Assembly (NCBI RefSeq): GCF_004784475.1
Contig: NZ_SRRT01000009.1
Coordinates: 1 to 64,000, forward strand
Direction of reading: 5' to 3'
Source: Streptomyces bauhiniae
GTDB lineage: Bacteria > Actinomycetota > Actinomycetes > Streptomycetales > Streptomycetaceae
DNA length: 64,000 bases
Position numbers and translations under genes: made by a program. This document shows, one piece after another, positions 1 through 8,266 of the stretch; the first letter of the stretch is position 1, and every line of letters begins with the position of its first letter. Below the pieces are notes generated by a model. That model was not told the DNA's origin. It was given only the letters and a program-made list of their open reading frames with translations, and searched no databases.

Positions 1-7
1 TCATAGT

Positions 8-126
8 GTTTCGGTGGTCATAGCGTGAGGGAAACGCCCGGTTACATTCCGAACCCGGAAGCTAAGCCTCACAGCGCCGATGGTACTGCAGGGGGGACCC
101 TGTGGGAGAGTAGGACGCCGCCGAAC
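8..126 (+). rRNA. rrf: 5S ribosomal RNA
   Basis: This is the 3' member of a ribosomal RNA operon; the 16S and 23S genes must lie left of the window. The stretch has the typical streptomycete 5S layout, with complementary ends (GTTTCGGTGG near 8 against CCGCCGAAC near 119) and the conserved internal CCGAACCCGGAAGCTAAG at about 51-68. Length is about 119 nt. The exact ends are estimated from the terminal helix. Confidence 0.95.
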
Positions 127-135
127 TCCTTTTAC

Positions 136-179
136 AGCTCCGGCTCTTGGGCATACAGCCCGAGAGCCGGAGCTTTTTT
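136..179 (+). terminator. rRNA operon terminator
   Basis: A 12-bp perfect stem (136-147 with 163-174), extended by GGGC/GCCC towards the loop, is followed at once by a run of T at 174-179. This is a classic intrinsic terminator directly behind the 5S gene. Confidence 0.92.
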
Positions 180-234
180 GCGTTGCGGTAGGGTCAGGGT
201 GCGTTGTCGTCACTTTCGTACAGGAGGCTTCCGG

Positions 235-867
235 GTGGAGGTCCAGGAGACCCGTGTCCAGACGGACCGGGTCCTCACCATCCCCAACATCCTCAGCATG
301 GCCCGGCTCGCCGGTGTCCCGCTGTTCCTGTGGCTGATCCTCCGGCCCGAGTTCGGAGGTCCCAAGAGTGATGGCTGGGCTCTCCTGGTCCTGGCACTGA
401 GCGGGGTCAGCGACTATCTGGACGGCAAGCTCGCCCGGCGCTGGAACCAGGTCAGCAGCCTCGGCCGACTTCTCGACCCGGCCGCCGACCGGCTCTATGT
501 CCTTTCCACGCTCCTCGGCCTCACCTGGCGGGAGATCCTGCCGCTGTGGCTGACCGCGCTGCTGCTGGCCCGGGAACTGGTTCTGCTGGTGATGGTCGGT
601 ATCCTCCGCCGGCACGGCTATCCGCCGCCCCAGGTGAACTTCCTCGGGAAGGCGGCCACCTTCAACCTGATGTATGCCTTCCCGTTGCTGCTGCTCAGCG
701 ACGGAAGCGGTTGGATCGCGTCACTCGCCGCTGTTTTCGGATGGGCGTTCGCCGGATGGGGTACAACCCTGTATTGGTGGGCAGGAGTGCTTTATATGGT
801 CCAGGTCCGCCGTCTGGTGCGCGCGGACTCGTTGGCCGACGGAACTCCGAGATCGTCCACGACGTGA
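235..867 (+). CDS. CDP-alcohol phosphatidyltransferase, probable eukaryote-type cardiolipin synthase
   Basis: A membrane enzyme of 210 residues that transfers a phosphatidyl group from CDP-diacylglycerol. The family signature D-x2-DG-x2-AR-x8-G-x3-D-x3-D is complete, with D60, D63, D81 and D85 as the metal and catalytic aspartates, and several hydrophobic segments follow. The GTG start at 235 is chosen because AGGAGG lies 8 nt upstream; earlier starts would run into the rRNA terminator. In S. coelicolor the gene next to the ManC-like gene encodes a cardiolipin synthase of this fold, and the M. tuberculosis homologue in the same context is called PgsA2. The exact acceptor (phosphatidylglycerol or glycerol-3-P) cannot be read from sequence, so cardiolipin synthesis is inferred from synteny. 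Confidence 0.88.
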   Translation: MEVQETRVQTDRVLTIPNILSMARLAGVPLFLWLILRPEFGGPKSDGWALLVLALSGVSDYLDGKLARRWNQVSSLGRLLDPAADRLYVLSTLLGLTWREILPLWLTALLLARELVLLVMVGILRRHGYPPPQVNFLGKAATFNLMYAFPLLLLSDGSGWIASLAAVFGWAFAGWGTTLYWWAGVLYMVQVRRLVRADSLADGTPRSSTT

Positions 868-958
868 CGCTTCGATGGCCCGCGACGTAAAAGTGCGGGA
901 CAATCTGGACGGGTGAAGTCGGCTAGACCGTCGTCTCTTCGAGGAGGACGCTTCCGAC

Positions 959-3454
959 ATGAAGGCCGTCGTGATGGCCGGAGGCGAAGGCACACGCCTG
1001 CGCCCCATGACCTCTAGCATGCCCAAGCCGCTCCTGCCCGTGGCGAACCGCCCGATCATGGAGCACGTGCTCAGGTTGCTCAAAAAGCATGGGCTCAACG
1101 AGACCGTGGTCACCGTGCAGTTCCTGGCGTCGCTCGTCAAGAACTACTTCGGTGACGGCGAAGAACTCGGCATGGAGCTCACGTATGCCAATGAGGAGAA
1201 GCCACTCGGTACCGCCGGAAGCGTCAAGAACGCCGAGGACGCGCTCAAGGACGACGCCTTCCTCGTCATTTCCGGTGACGCTCTGACCGACTTCGACCTC
1301 ACCGAGCTGATCAACTTCCACAAGGAGAAGGGAGCCCTGGTCACGGTCTGCCTGACCCGGGTCCCCAATCCGCTGGAGTTCGGCATCACCATCGTGGACG
1401 AGGAGGGCAAGGTCGAGCGCTTCCTCGAGAAGCCGACCTGGGGCCAGGTCTTCTCCGACACGGTGAACACGGGCATCTATGTGATGGAGCCCGAGGTGTT
1501 CGACTATGTCGATCCCGATGTCCCCGTCGACTGGTCCGGAGATGTCTTCCCCCAGTTGATGAAGGAGGGCAAGCCCGTCTACGGCTACATCGCCGAGGGC
1601 TACTGGGAGGACGTCGGCACCCACGAGAGCTATGTGAAGGCCCAGGCCGACGTGCTCGAGGGCAAGGTCGACGTCGACATCGACGGATTCGAGATCTCGC
1701 CCGGCGTCTGGGTCGCCGAGGGTGCCGAGGTGCACCCCGACGCGGTGCTGCGCGGTCCGCTGTACATCGGTGACTACGCCAAGGTCGAGGCGGGCGCGGA
1801 GATTCGCGAGCACTCCGTCATCGGCTCCAACGTGGTCGTCAAGAGCGGCGCCTTCCTGCACAAGGCCGTCGTCGCCGACAACGTGTACGTCGGACAGCAG
1901 AGCAATCTCCGCGGCTGTGTGGTCGGCAAGAACACCGACATCATGCGGGCCGCGCGGATCGAGGACGGCGCGGTCATCGGTGACGAGTGCCTGATCGGCG
2001 AGGAGTCGATCATCCAGGGCAACGTCCGGGTGTACCCGTTCAAGACCGTCGAGGCCGGCGCCTTCGTCAACACGTCGGTCATCTGGGAGTCCAGGGGCCA
2101 GGCGCACCTCTTCGGGGCGCGCGGGGTCACCGGCATCCTGAACGTGGAGATCACTCCGGAGCTGGCCGTACGGCTGGCCGGCGCGTACGCCACCACGCTG
2201 AAGAAGGGCACCACGGTCACCACGGCCCGTGACCACTCCCGAGGCGCCCGTGCGCTCAAGCGTGCGGTGATCTCGGCGCTCCAGGCGAGCGCGATCGACG
2301 TGCGCGACCTGGAGAACGTGCCGCTGCCCGTGGCCCGGCAGCAGACCGCGCGCGGCAGCTCCGGCGGCATCATGATCCGGACCTCGCCCGGTGTGCCGGA
2401 CTCCGTGGACATCATGTTCTTCGACGCCAAGGGCGCGGACCTCTCCCAGGGCAGCCAGCGCAAGCTGGACCGGGTGTTCGCGCGCCAGGAGTACCGGCGG
2501 GCGTTCCCCGGCGAGATCGGTGACCTGCACTTCCCTTCCAGCGTCTACGACTCGTACACCGGGTCGCTGCTGCGGAACGTGGACACGACCGGGATCGCCG
2601 AGTCCGGGCTGAAGGTCGTCGTCGACGCCTCCAACGGCAGCGCCGGCCTGGTGCTGCCCAGCCTGCTCGGCAAGCTCGGCGTGGACTCGCTGACCATCAA
2701 CCCCGGTCTGGACGAGTCCCGGCCCACCGAGACCGCCGAGATACGGCGCAAGGGCCTGGAGCGGCTCGGCGAGATCGTGGCCTCCTCCGGGGCGGCGTTC
2801 GGTGTGCGGTTCGACCCCGTCGGCGAGCGGCTGTCGCTCGTGGACGAGAAGGGCAGCATCATCGAGGACGACCGGGCGCTGCTGGTGATGCTCGACCTGG
2901 TCGCCGCCGAGCGGCGCAGCGGGCGGGTGGCGCTGCCGGTGACCACGACCCGGATCGCGGAGCAGGTGGCCGCGTACCACGGCACCCAGGTGGAGTGGAC
3001 GACCACCTCGCCGGACGACCTCACGCGGGTCGGCGGCGAGGAGGAGACCATCTTCGGCGGTGACGGCATGGGCGGCTTCATCGTCCCCGAGTTCAGCAGC
3101 GTCTACGACGGCACGGCGGCGTTCGTGCGGCTGATCGGGCTGGTGGCGCGGACGCAGCTCACCCTGAGCCAGATCGACGCCCGGATTCCGCGGGCGCATG
3201 TGCTCAAGCGGGACCTGGCGACGCCGTGGGCGGTCAAGGGGCTGGTCATGCGCAGCGTCGTCGAGGCGGCCGGCGACCGGTCCGTGGACACCACGGACGG
3301 CGTGCGGGTCGTGGAGAGCGACGGCCGCTGGGTGATGGTCCTGCCCGACCCGGCCGAGGCCGTCACGCACCTGTGGGCGGAGGGCCCCGACGACGCCTCC
3401 GCGCAGGCCCTGCTGGACGAGTGGTCGGCCGTGGTGGACAGCGCCGGCCGCTGA
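959..3454 (+). CDS. Mannose-1-phosphate guanylyltransferase with C-terminal phosphomannomutase-like domain
   Basis: An 831-residue fusion protein. Residues 1-235 form a sugar-phosphate nucleotidyltransferase domain with the pyrophosphorylase loop MAGGEGTRLRP (6-16) and MPKPLLPV; this part would make an NDP-sugar, probably GDP-mannose for cell-wall mannosylation. Residues about 250-370 are left-handed beta-helix hexapeptide repeats. Residues about 388-831 resemble phosphomannomutase, but its signature loops are degraded: the catalytic loop reads GIMIRTSPGVP (near 470) in place of TASHNP, the metal loop reads RFDPVGER (near 617) in place of DGDxDR, and the sugar loop reads GGDGMGG (near 698). 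The mutase half is therefore probably inactive or regulatory. GAGGAGG lies about 12 nt before the ATG. The gene stands 91 nt after the cardiolipin synthase gene. Confidence 0.9.
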   Translation: MKAVVMAGGEGTRLRPMTSSMPKPLLPVANRPIMEHVLRLLKKHGLNETVVTVQFLASLVKNYFGDGEELGMELTYANEEKPLGTAGSVKNAEDALKDDAFLVISGDALTDFDLTELINFHKEKGALVTVCLTRVPNPLEFGITIVDEEGKVERFLEKPTWGQVFSDTVNTGIYVMEPEVFDYVDPDVPVDWSGDVFPQLMKEGKPVYGYIAEGYWEDVGTHESYVKAQADVLEGKVDVDIDGFEISPGVWVAEGAEVHPDAVLRGPLYIGDYAKVEAGAEIREHSVIGSNVVVKSGAFLHKAVVADNVYVGQQSNLRGCVVGKNTDIMRAARIEDGAVIGDECLIGEESIIQGNVRVYPFKTVEAGAFVNTSVIWESRGQAHLFGARGVTGILNVEITPELAVRLAGAYATTLKKGTTVTTARDHSRGARALKRAVISALQASAIDVRDLENVPLPVARQQTARGSSGGIMIRTSPGVPDSVDIMFFDAKGADLSQGSQRKLDRVFARQEYRRAFPGEIGDLHFPSSVYDSYTGSLLRNVDTTGIAESGLKVVVDASNGSAGLVLPSLLGKLGVDSLTINPGLDESRPTETAEIRRKGLERLGEIVASSGAAFGVRFDPVGERLSLVDEKGSIIEDDRALLVMLDLVAAERRSGRVALPVTTTRIAEQVAAYHGTQVEWTTTSPDDLTRVGGEEETIFGGDGMGGFIVPEFSSVYDGTAAFVRLIGLVARTQLTLSQIDARIPRAHVLKRDLATPWAVKGLVMRSVVEAAGDRSVDTTDGVRVVESDGRWVMVLPDPAEAVTHLWAEGPDDASAQALLDEWSAVVDSAGR

Positions 3455-3473
3455 TCCCCCCGAACGCTCCGCG

Positions 3474-3513
3474 GCTGCCGGACAGTGCCCCGCCGGGGGT
3501 GCTGTCCGGCAGC
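3474..3513 (+). terminator. Hairpin after the guanylyltransferase gene
   Basis: A 12-bp perfect inverted repeat (3474-3485 with 3502-3513) lies 20 nt after the stop codon. It has no T-tract, which is common for streptomycete terminators. It separates the ManC-like gene from the DUF881 operon. Confidence 0.7.
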
Positions 3514-3564
3514 TGTATGGGGCTCGTTCGAGGACACCGCTCGCGGCATGCGACGATGTGCGGC

Positions 3565-4479
3565 ATGCCGCAGCAACCCCCCGTTCGGAGCAGCCCCGCG
3601 CGGCCGAGGCGCCCGGACGCCTCCATGTCGTTGATCACCAACGTGATGGACCACAGCCTCGACGACGGGTACGCCGAGGCCGCCGCGCGCCGGAAGTCCC
3701 TGGGTGAGGGCGGTCTGCCGAAGACCCTCCGGGCCAAGCTGGGCCTCGCGGGCGGCCTCGTGCTCGCGGCCCTGGTGGTGACGGTCGGGGCGTCGCAGGC
3801 GCATGTCGCGGCTCCCGTGGTGGCCAAGGAGCGCCAGGAGCTGATCGACCGCATCGACCGGGAGACCACCGCCGCGGACAAGCTGGAGAGCGGCGTCGAC
3901 CGGCTCCGCGAGGACGTCGGGGCACGGCAGCGGGCGGCGCTGCGGCAGTCCGGTGGCAGCCAGGCGGACCTGGTGAGTCTGCTGTCGGGCGCCACCGCCG
4001 TGCACGGGCCCGGCGTGAAGCTCGTGGTGAACGACGCCAAGGAGGCGAGCAGCGGGGGAGACGGCACCAATCCCCGCGAGTCCGCCGGCTTCTCCGACAC
4101 CGGGCGGGTACGTGACCGGGACATGCAGCGCGTGGTCAACGGGCTGTGGGCGTCCGGCGCGGAGGCGGTGTCCATCAACGGGCAGCGGCTGACCGCCCTG
4201 TCCGCGATCAGGGCCGCGGGTGACGCGATACTGGTCGACAACAGGCCGCTGGTGCCGCCGTACACGGTGCTGGCGGTGGGGGACGGGCAGAAGCTGAGTA
4301 CCGCGTTCCAGAACAGCGCCGACGGGTTGTATCTGCACGCACTCCAGGACAACTTCGGTATCCGCACCGCCATCTCCACGGAGGGCGACGTCCGGTTGCC
4401 CGCCGCACCGAGTGTGATCGTACGAACAGCACAGCCGAGCGCCGAGCAGGCCGAGCAGACTGAGAAGGGCACATCGTGA
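3565..4479 (+). CDS. DUF881 family membrane-anchored protein (first copy)
   Basis: A 304-residue protein of unknown function. A basic N-terminus is followed by one transmembrane segment (about residues 57-80), a short coiled-coil-like stretch rich in E, D and R, and the DUF881 domain with motifs such as GPGVKLVVND and SGAEAVSINGQRL. It is the first gene of a three-gene operon (DUF881, small membrane protein, DUF881) that also occurs in mycobacteria beside the cardiolipin synthase homologue, which suggests an envelope role. The start is uncertain: ATG codons at 3517, 3556, 3565 and 3625 are all in frame and none has a strong ribosome site. Confidence 0.82.
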   Translation: MPQQPPVRSSPARPRRPDASMSLITNVMDHSLDDGYAEAAARRKSLGEGGLPKTLRAKLGLAGGLVLAALVVTVGASQAHVAAPVVAKERQELIDRIDRETTAADKLESGVDRLREDVGARQRAALRQSGGSQADLVSLLSGATAVHGPGVKLVVNDAKEASSGGDGTNPRESAGFSDTGRVRDRDMQRVVNGLWASGAEAVSINGQRLTALSAIRAAGDAILVDNRPLVPPYTVLAVGDGQKLSTAFQNSADGLYLHALQDNFGIRTAISTEGDVRLPAAPSVIVRTAQPSAEQAEQTEKGTS

Positions 4480-4808
4480 TCGCCGTACTGGGCCTCGTCG
4501 TGGGAGTGGTGGCCGGACTGTTGGTCCGGCCCGAGGTTCCGGCGGTGGTCGAGCCGTATCTGCCCATCGCCGTCGTGGCGGCGCTGGACGCCGTGTTCGG
4601 CGGGCTGCGGGCGATGCTCGACGGCATCTTCGACGACAAGGTCTTCGTGGTGTCGTTCCTGTCCAACGTGGTCGTGGCCGCGCTGATCGTGTTCCTGGGC
4701 GACGAGCTGGGCGTGGGCGCGCAGTTGTCCACCGGTGTCGTGGTGGTCCTGGGCATCCGGATCTTCTCCAACGCGGCGGCGATCCGGCGCCACGTCTTCC
4801 GGGCGTGA
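4476..4808 (+). CDS. Small basic membrane protein, DUF1290 family
   Basis: A 110-residue protein with about three hydrophobic segments (residues 1-20, 25-45 and 60-85) and an arginine-rich tail, matching the small membrane protein found between the two DUF881 genes in Rv1823-Rv1825-type clusters. Its GTG start overlaps the stop of the first DUF881 gene (GTGA at 4476-4479), and its stop overlaps the start of the next gene in the same way, so translation of all three is probably coupled. The function is unknown; the conserved triad suggests that the products form one membrane complex. Confidence 0.85.
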   Translation: MIAVLGLVVGVVAGLLVRPEVPAVVEPYLPIAVVAALDAVFGGLRAMLDGIFDDKVFVVSFLSNVVVAALIVFLGDELGVGAQLSTGVVVVLGIRIFSNAAAIRRHVFRA

Positions 4809-5689
4809 GCGGGATGAGCGACCAGGAGGAGCGGCCGGAGAACGGGCTGCGCAAGGAACTCCCCGCGGAGCTGCCGCCCCGGACCCCCGCGCCCCGGCCG
4901 GACCCGGAGCCCGCGCCCGGACCACGCCCCGCCGAACCCGCGTCGGAGCAGGCGCCCGAGCCGCAGCTCACCGGGCGTCAGCGGCTGATCGACGGCCTCT
5001 GGCCGCCCCGGCTGACGCGCGCCCAACTCATCGTGGCGCTGCTGCTGTTCGGGCTCGGTTTCGGGCTGGCCGTGCAGGTGGCCTCCAACAGCGACGGCGA
5101 CAGCGCGCTGCGCGGGGCCCGCCAGGAGGATCTGGTCCGCATCCTCGATGAACTGGACGACCGTACTCAGCGTCTTGAGGACGAGAAGCAGGGACTGGAG
5201 AAGCAGCGTCAGGAGTTGCAGAGCAGCTCCGACCAGGCCGCGGAGGCGCGCAGGCAGACCGCCGAGAAGGAGCGCCAACTCGGCATACTCGCGGGCACCG
5301 TGGGCGCCACCGGTCCCGGCATCACGATGACCGTCCAGGACACGAAGGGAGCTGTCGAGTCCGACATGCTGCTCGACGCGATCCAGGAGCTGCGCGCGGC
5401 TGGTGCCGAGGCGATACAGGTCAACGGGGTGCGCGTGGTGGCGAACACCTACTTCTCGGACACCGACGGTGGTGTCGCGGTCGACGGGAACAAGATCAAC
5501 GCCCCTTATCGTTTCAAGGTCATCGGCAAGCCGCAGGACCTCGAACCGGCGTTGAACATCCCTGGAGGCGTGGTGCAGAGCTTGGAGAAGGAGCAGGCCA
5601 CGGTGAGTGTGGAGCGCTCGGACAAGATCGCCGTGGATGCCTTGCGGCAAGCGAAGCTGCCTGACTACGCTCGGTCGTCCTCCCGGTGA
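4805..5689 (+). CDS. DUF881 family membrane-anchored protein (second copy)
   Basis: A 294-residue paralogue of the first DUF881 protein. A proline/glutamate-rich cytoplasmic tail (about 1-55) leads to one transmembrane helix (about 78-98), a clear coiled coil (about 108-155, rich in E, Q, K and R) and a DUF881 domain with GPGITMTVQDT and AGAEAIQVNGVRVV. The GTG start at 4805 overlaps the previous stop by 4 nt. The single anchor, coiled coil and globular outer domain recall division or envelope scaffold proteins, but no function is established. Its neighbour downstream is the FHA-domain protein. Confidence 0.85.
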   Translation: MSGMSDQEERPENGLRKELPAELPPRTPAPRPDPEPAPGPRPAEPASEQAPEPQLTGRQRLIDGLWPPRLTRAQLIVALLLFGLGFGLAVQVASNSDGDSALRGARQEDLVRILDELDDRTQRLEDEKQGLEKQRQELQSSSDQAAEARRQTAEKERQLGILAGTVGATGPGITMTVQDTKGAVESDMLLDAIQELRAAGAEAIQVNGVRVVANTYFSDTDGGVAVDGNKINAPYRFKVIGKPQDLEPALNIPGGVVQSLEKEQATVSVERSDKIAVDALRQAKLPDYARSSSR

Positions 5690-5879
5690 ACCGGCGGTGC
5701 ATGGGCGGCGTCGGGCGGGGGCATGAGGTTGCGGGGGGTCGCCGCACCGAAGGGGTGGTGCGTGGTGGAAACTGTCGGGTGGATACGGACGTTGTGAAGA
5801 TGTCCGGATCGGTCGGTGTAGGCATTCTGGGTTCGTCCTGCCCCACGGGCGGGTCTGTTTCGGTCAAGGGGAATCGCCC

Positions 5880-6644
5880 GTGAAGTTGTTTGGGAAGTTG
5901 TTCGGCAAGAGCGCGCGAGAGGGCAACGAGAACGCGACGGCCCGTCATCGCGCACAGCCCGACGAGGAAGGACAGCGTCCGCTGTTCCGGGACCAGGTGG
6001 CTGGTCCGGGTGGTGGCACTTCCGGGGGACAGGGCGCGGCGTCCGTTGACCCTGGCCAGGGCGGCGGCATAGGTTTCGGGCAACCGTCGCGGCAGGAGGC
6101 TCCGTCCATGTCGGCCCTGGTGTGTACGAGGTGCGGGAACCGCAACGCGGAGAACGCCCGTTTCTGCTCCCACTGCGGCGCGCCCCTGCGTCCCGGTGTG
6201 GCGCCGGAGCGTCCGTCGGAGACCACGTCCACGATCTCCATCTCCGGCATCGAGGCGTACGACTCGGAGGTCACCGGTCAGACGGCGATGCCGATGCTGT
6301 CTCCCGAGGCGCAGGCGGCGGTCGACGCGCTGCCCATCGGCTCGGCGCTGCTGGTGGTCCGCCGGGGTCCGAACTCCGGCAGCCGCTTCCTGCTGGACAG
6401 TGACCTGACCACCGCGGGGCGTCACCCGCAGAGCGACATCTTCCTGGACGACGTGACGGTCTCCCGAAGCCATGTGGAGTTCCGCCGCTCGCCCGACGGT
6501 TCCTTCACGGTGGCCGACGTGGGCAGCCTCAACGGCACCTACGTCAACCGCGAGCGGATCGACCAGGTGGCGCTGGCCAACGGTGACGAGGTGCAGATCG
6601 GCAAGTACCGGCTGGTCTTCTACGCGAGCCGGCAAGGAGTCTGA
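5880..6644 (+). CDS. FHA-domain protein of the GarA/OdhI type with zinc ribbon
   Basis: A 254-residue protein. The C-terminal FHA domain (about 155-250) keeps the phosphothreonine-binding residues G180-R181, S195-R-S-H198 and N218. The motif ETTS at 114-117 corresponds to the phosphorylated threonine pair of GarA and OdhI, which switch between self-bound and enzyme-inhibiting states under Ser/Thr kinases and control 2-oxoglutarate metabolism. Unusual here are a four-cysteine zinc ribbon (C82, C85, C96, C99) and a basic amphipathic N-terminus (MKLFGKLFGK), making the protein about 90 residues longer than the mycobacterial form. AAGGGGA precedes the GTG start. Transfer of the GarA role is inferred from motif and neighbours (FtsR-like, DUF151 and MerR genes follow in the same order as in mycobacteria and corynebacteria). 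Confidence 0.9.
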   Translation: MKLFGKLFGKSAREGNENATARHRAQPDEEGQRPLFRDQVAGPGGGTSGGQGAASVDPGQGGGIGFGQPSRQEAPSMSALVCTRCGNRNAENARFCSHCGAPLRPGVAPERPSETTSTISISGIEAYDSEVTGQTAMPMLSPEAQAAVDALPIGSALLVVRRGPNSGSRFLLDSDLTTAGRHPQSDIFLDDVTVSRSHVEFRRSPDGSFTVADVGSLNGTYVNRERIDQVALANGDEVQIGKYRLVFYASRQGV

Positions 6645-6687
6645 CCCACCCCCGGGCGCCCGTCCGGGGGAACCCCAGGGAAGGTCC

Positions 6688-7431
6688 ATGCTTCAAACAC
6701 CGAGCGGCGGTGCCGGAAGCGGTACCGCCGCCAGGGACAGTGGGCTGATGAGCATCGGCACGGTGCTGAACGTGCTGCGCGACGAGTTCCCCGAAGTCAC
6801 CATCTCCAAGATCCGCTTCCTGGAGTCGGAGGGGCTCATCGAGCCGCAGCGGACCCCGTCGGGGTACCGCAAGTTCAGCCCCCGTGACGTGGAGCGCCTC
6901 GGCCATGTCCTCAGGATGCAGCGGGACCACTATCTGCCGCTCAAGGTGATCCGGGAGCATCTGGACGCCATGGAGCGCGGCGAGGCCGCCCCCTTGCCCG
7001 TGGTCGGCCGGCAGCGCAGCGGCGACGGCGACCACGAGCCGGCGGAGGCCGAGCGGTCCACCGTCGCCCGGATCGGCCGGGACGAACTGCTGGCGGCGGC
7101 CGGCATCGACGAGGCCGACCTGCGCGAGTGGGAGTCGTACGGGCTCCTCTCCCCCCTGGCCGACGGCGTGTACGACGCCGAGGCCGTCACCGTGGCCGCG
7201 CTGGTGGCCGAACTGGGCCGGTTCGGCATCGAGCCCCGCCATCTGCGGGTGATGAAGGCGGCCGCCGAGCGCGAGGCGGGGCTGGTCGACCAGGTCGTCG
7301 CCCCCCTGAAGCGGCACCGCAACCCGCAGACCAGGACGCTCGCCGAGGCCCGTACCAGGGAACTGGCGGCGCTCACCATGAAGCTGCACTCGGCGCTGGT
7401 GAAGGCCGCGCTCGGGGTGCGGCTGCCCTGA
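6688..7431 (+). CDS. ftsR: MerR-family regulator, FtsR-like
   Basis: A 247-residue regulator with a MerR winged-helix domain at about 20-95 (SIGTVLNVL, ISKIRFLESEGLI, PSGYRKF) and a second helical part (about 135-245). In Corynebacterium glutamicum the protein directly downstream of OdhI is FtsR, an activator of ftsZ; the same position and domain order here make an FtsR role likely. AGGGAAGG lies just before the ATG. The gene starts 43 nt after the FHA gene, so both are probably co-transcribed. The effector or partner is unknown. Confidence 0.83.
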   Translation: MLQTPSGGAGSGTAARDSGLMSIGTVLNVLRDEFPEVTISKIRFLESEGLIEPQRTPSGYRKFSPRDVERLGHVLRMQRDHYLPLKVIREHLDAMERGEAAPLPVVGRQRSGDGDHEPAEAERSTVARIGRDELLAAAGIDEADLREWESYGLLSPLADGVYDAEAVTVAALVAELGRFGIEPRHLRVMKAAAEREAGLVDQVVAPLKRHRNPQTRTLAEARTRELAALTMKLHSALVKAALGVRLP

Positions 7432-7516
7432 GGGGCGGTGTGCCCCGACCCGGTCGGCTTGCGCCGGATCGCCCACCTGTTCCCGGCCCGACTACCCAAA
7501 CGTCCCGGGCACGGCC

Positions 7517-7531
7517 TAGGGTTGCTGTGTG
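7517..7531 (+). promoter_or_regulatory. Leaderless-type -10 element of the DUF151 gene
   Basis: TAGGGT at 7517-7522 lies 6 nt before the GTG at 7529, so transcription would start at or next to the start codon. No ribosome site is present, which fits a leaderless mRNA. The -35 region is weak. Confidence 0.55.
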
Positions 7532-8002
7532 AACGAGCTCGATGTCGTAGGTGTCCGGGTCGAAATGCCCTCCAACCAACCGATCGTGCTCCTGCGCGAA
7601 GTGGGAGGCGACCGCTACCTCCCCATCTGGATCGGGCCGGGGGAGGCGACCGCGATCGCCTTCGCCCAGCAGGGCATGGCTCCCGCGCGTCCGCTGACGC
7701 ACGACCTGTTCAAGGACGTGCTGGAGGCGGTCGGCCAGGAGCTGACCGAAGTACGCATCACCGATCTGCGAGAGGGTGTCTTCTACGCGGAGCTGGTGTT
7801 CGCCAGCGGGGTCGAGGTGAGCGCGCGGCCGTCCGACGCCATAGCGCTCGCTCTGCGCACCGGCACGCCGATCTACGGCAGTGACGGGGTGCTGGACGAC
7901 GCGGGCATCGCCATTCCGGACGAGCAGGAGGACGAGGTGGAGAAGTTCCGCGAGTTCCTCGACCAGATCTCGCCCGAGGACTTCGGTACCAGCAGCCAGT
8001 GA
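7529..8002 (+). CDS. DUF151 bifunctional-nuclease family protein
   Basis: A 157-residue protein of the DUF151 (BFN) family. Typical features are the opening beta strands (VVGVRVEMPS), the LPIWIGPGEATAIAFA segment, the central LTHDL helix start, and RPSDAIALALRTGTPIY near residues 92-108. Plant and bacterial relatives have been reported to have nuclease activity; the role in actinobacteria is unknown. The same gene lies between the two MerR genes in M. tuberculosis (Rv1829) and C. glutamicum, so a link with the FHA/FtsR pathway is likely but unproven. Confidence 0.87.
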   Translation: MNELDVVGVRVEMPSNQPIVLLREVGGDRYLPIWIGPGEATAIAFAQQGMAPARPLTHDLFKDVLEAVGQELTEVRITDLREGVFYAELVFASGVEVSARPSDAIALALRTGTPIYGSDGVLDDAGIAIPDEQEDEVEKFREFLDQISPEDFGTSSQ

Positions 8003-8266
8003 CGCCGGGGGCCGGCCGGGTGGACGAAGGGTCCGCGTGCGGCCGGCTCGTGGCGCGCTGTGACGCCCGAGCGAGGGCACATGCCCGTGTCCCGTGAGAG
8101 CGTCCTACGCCTCTCCGCGAGCGCATTCGGCTAGCCTTTCCCCGCGGTGGGACACGAGAAACCACTCTCAGGGTGATTATCACTCGGCGTGCCGAGTGTG
8201 GCGATCGTTGACGCACCCCTGGTGACTGCCTACCGTCGACAAGGCAGGTCAAGGACGGAGGTCGGC

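Noticed and set aside
923..3370. An 815-codon antisense frame across the ManC-like gene
   Set aside because: Shadow of the real gene: its composition is antisense-like, with long runs of D, V, H and L, and it has no motif.
5686..5883. Small open frame between DUF881 and the FHA gene (place of gcvH in mycobacteria)
   Set aside because: The 65-codon product has no lipoyl motif, no ribosome site and odd G/V/R composition; it is not gcvH.
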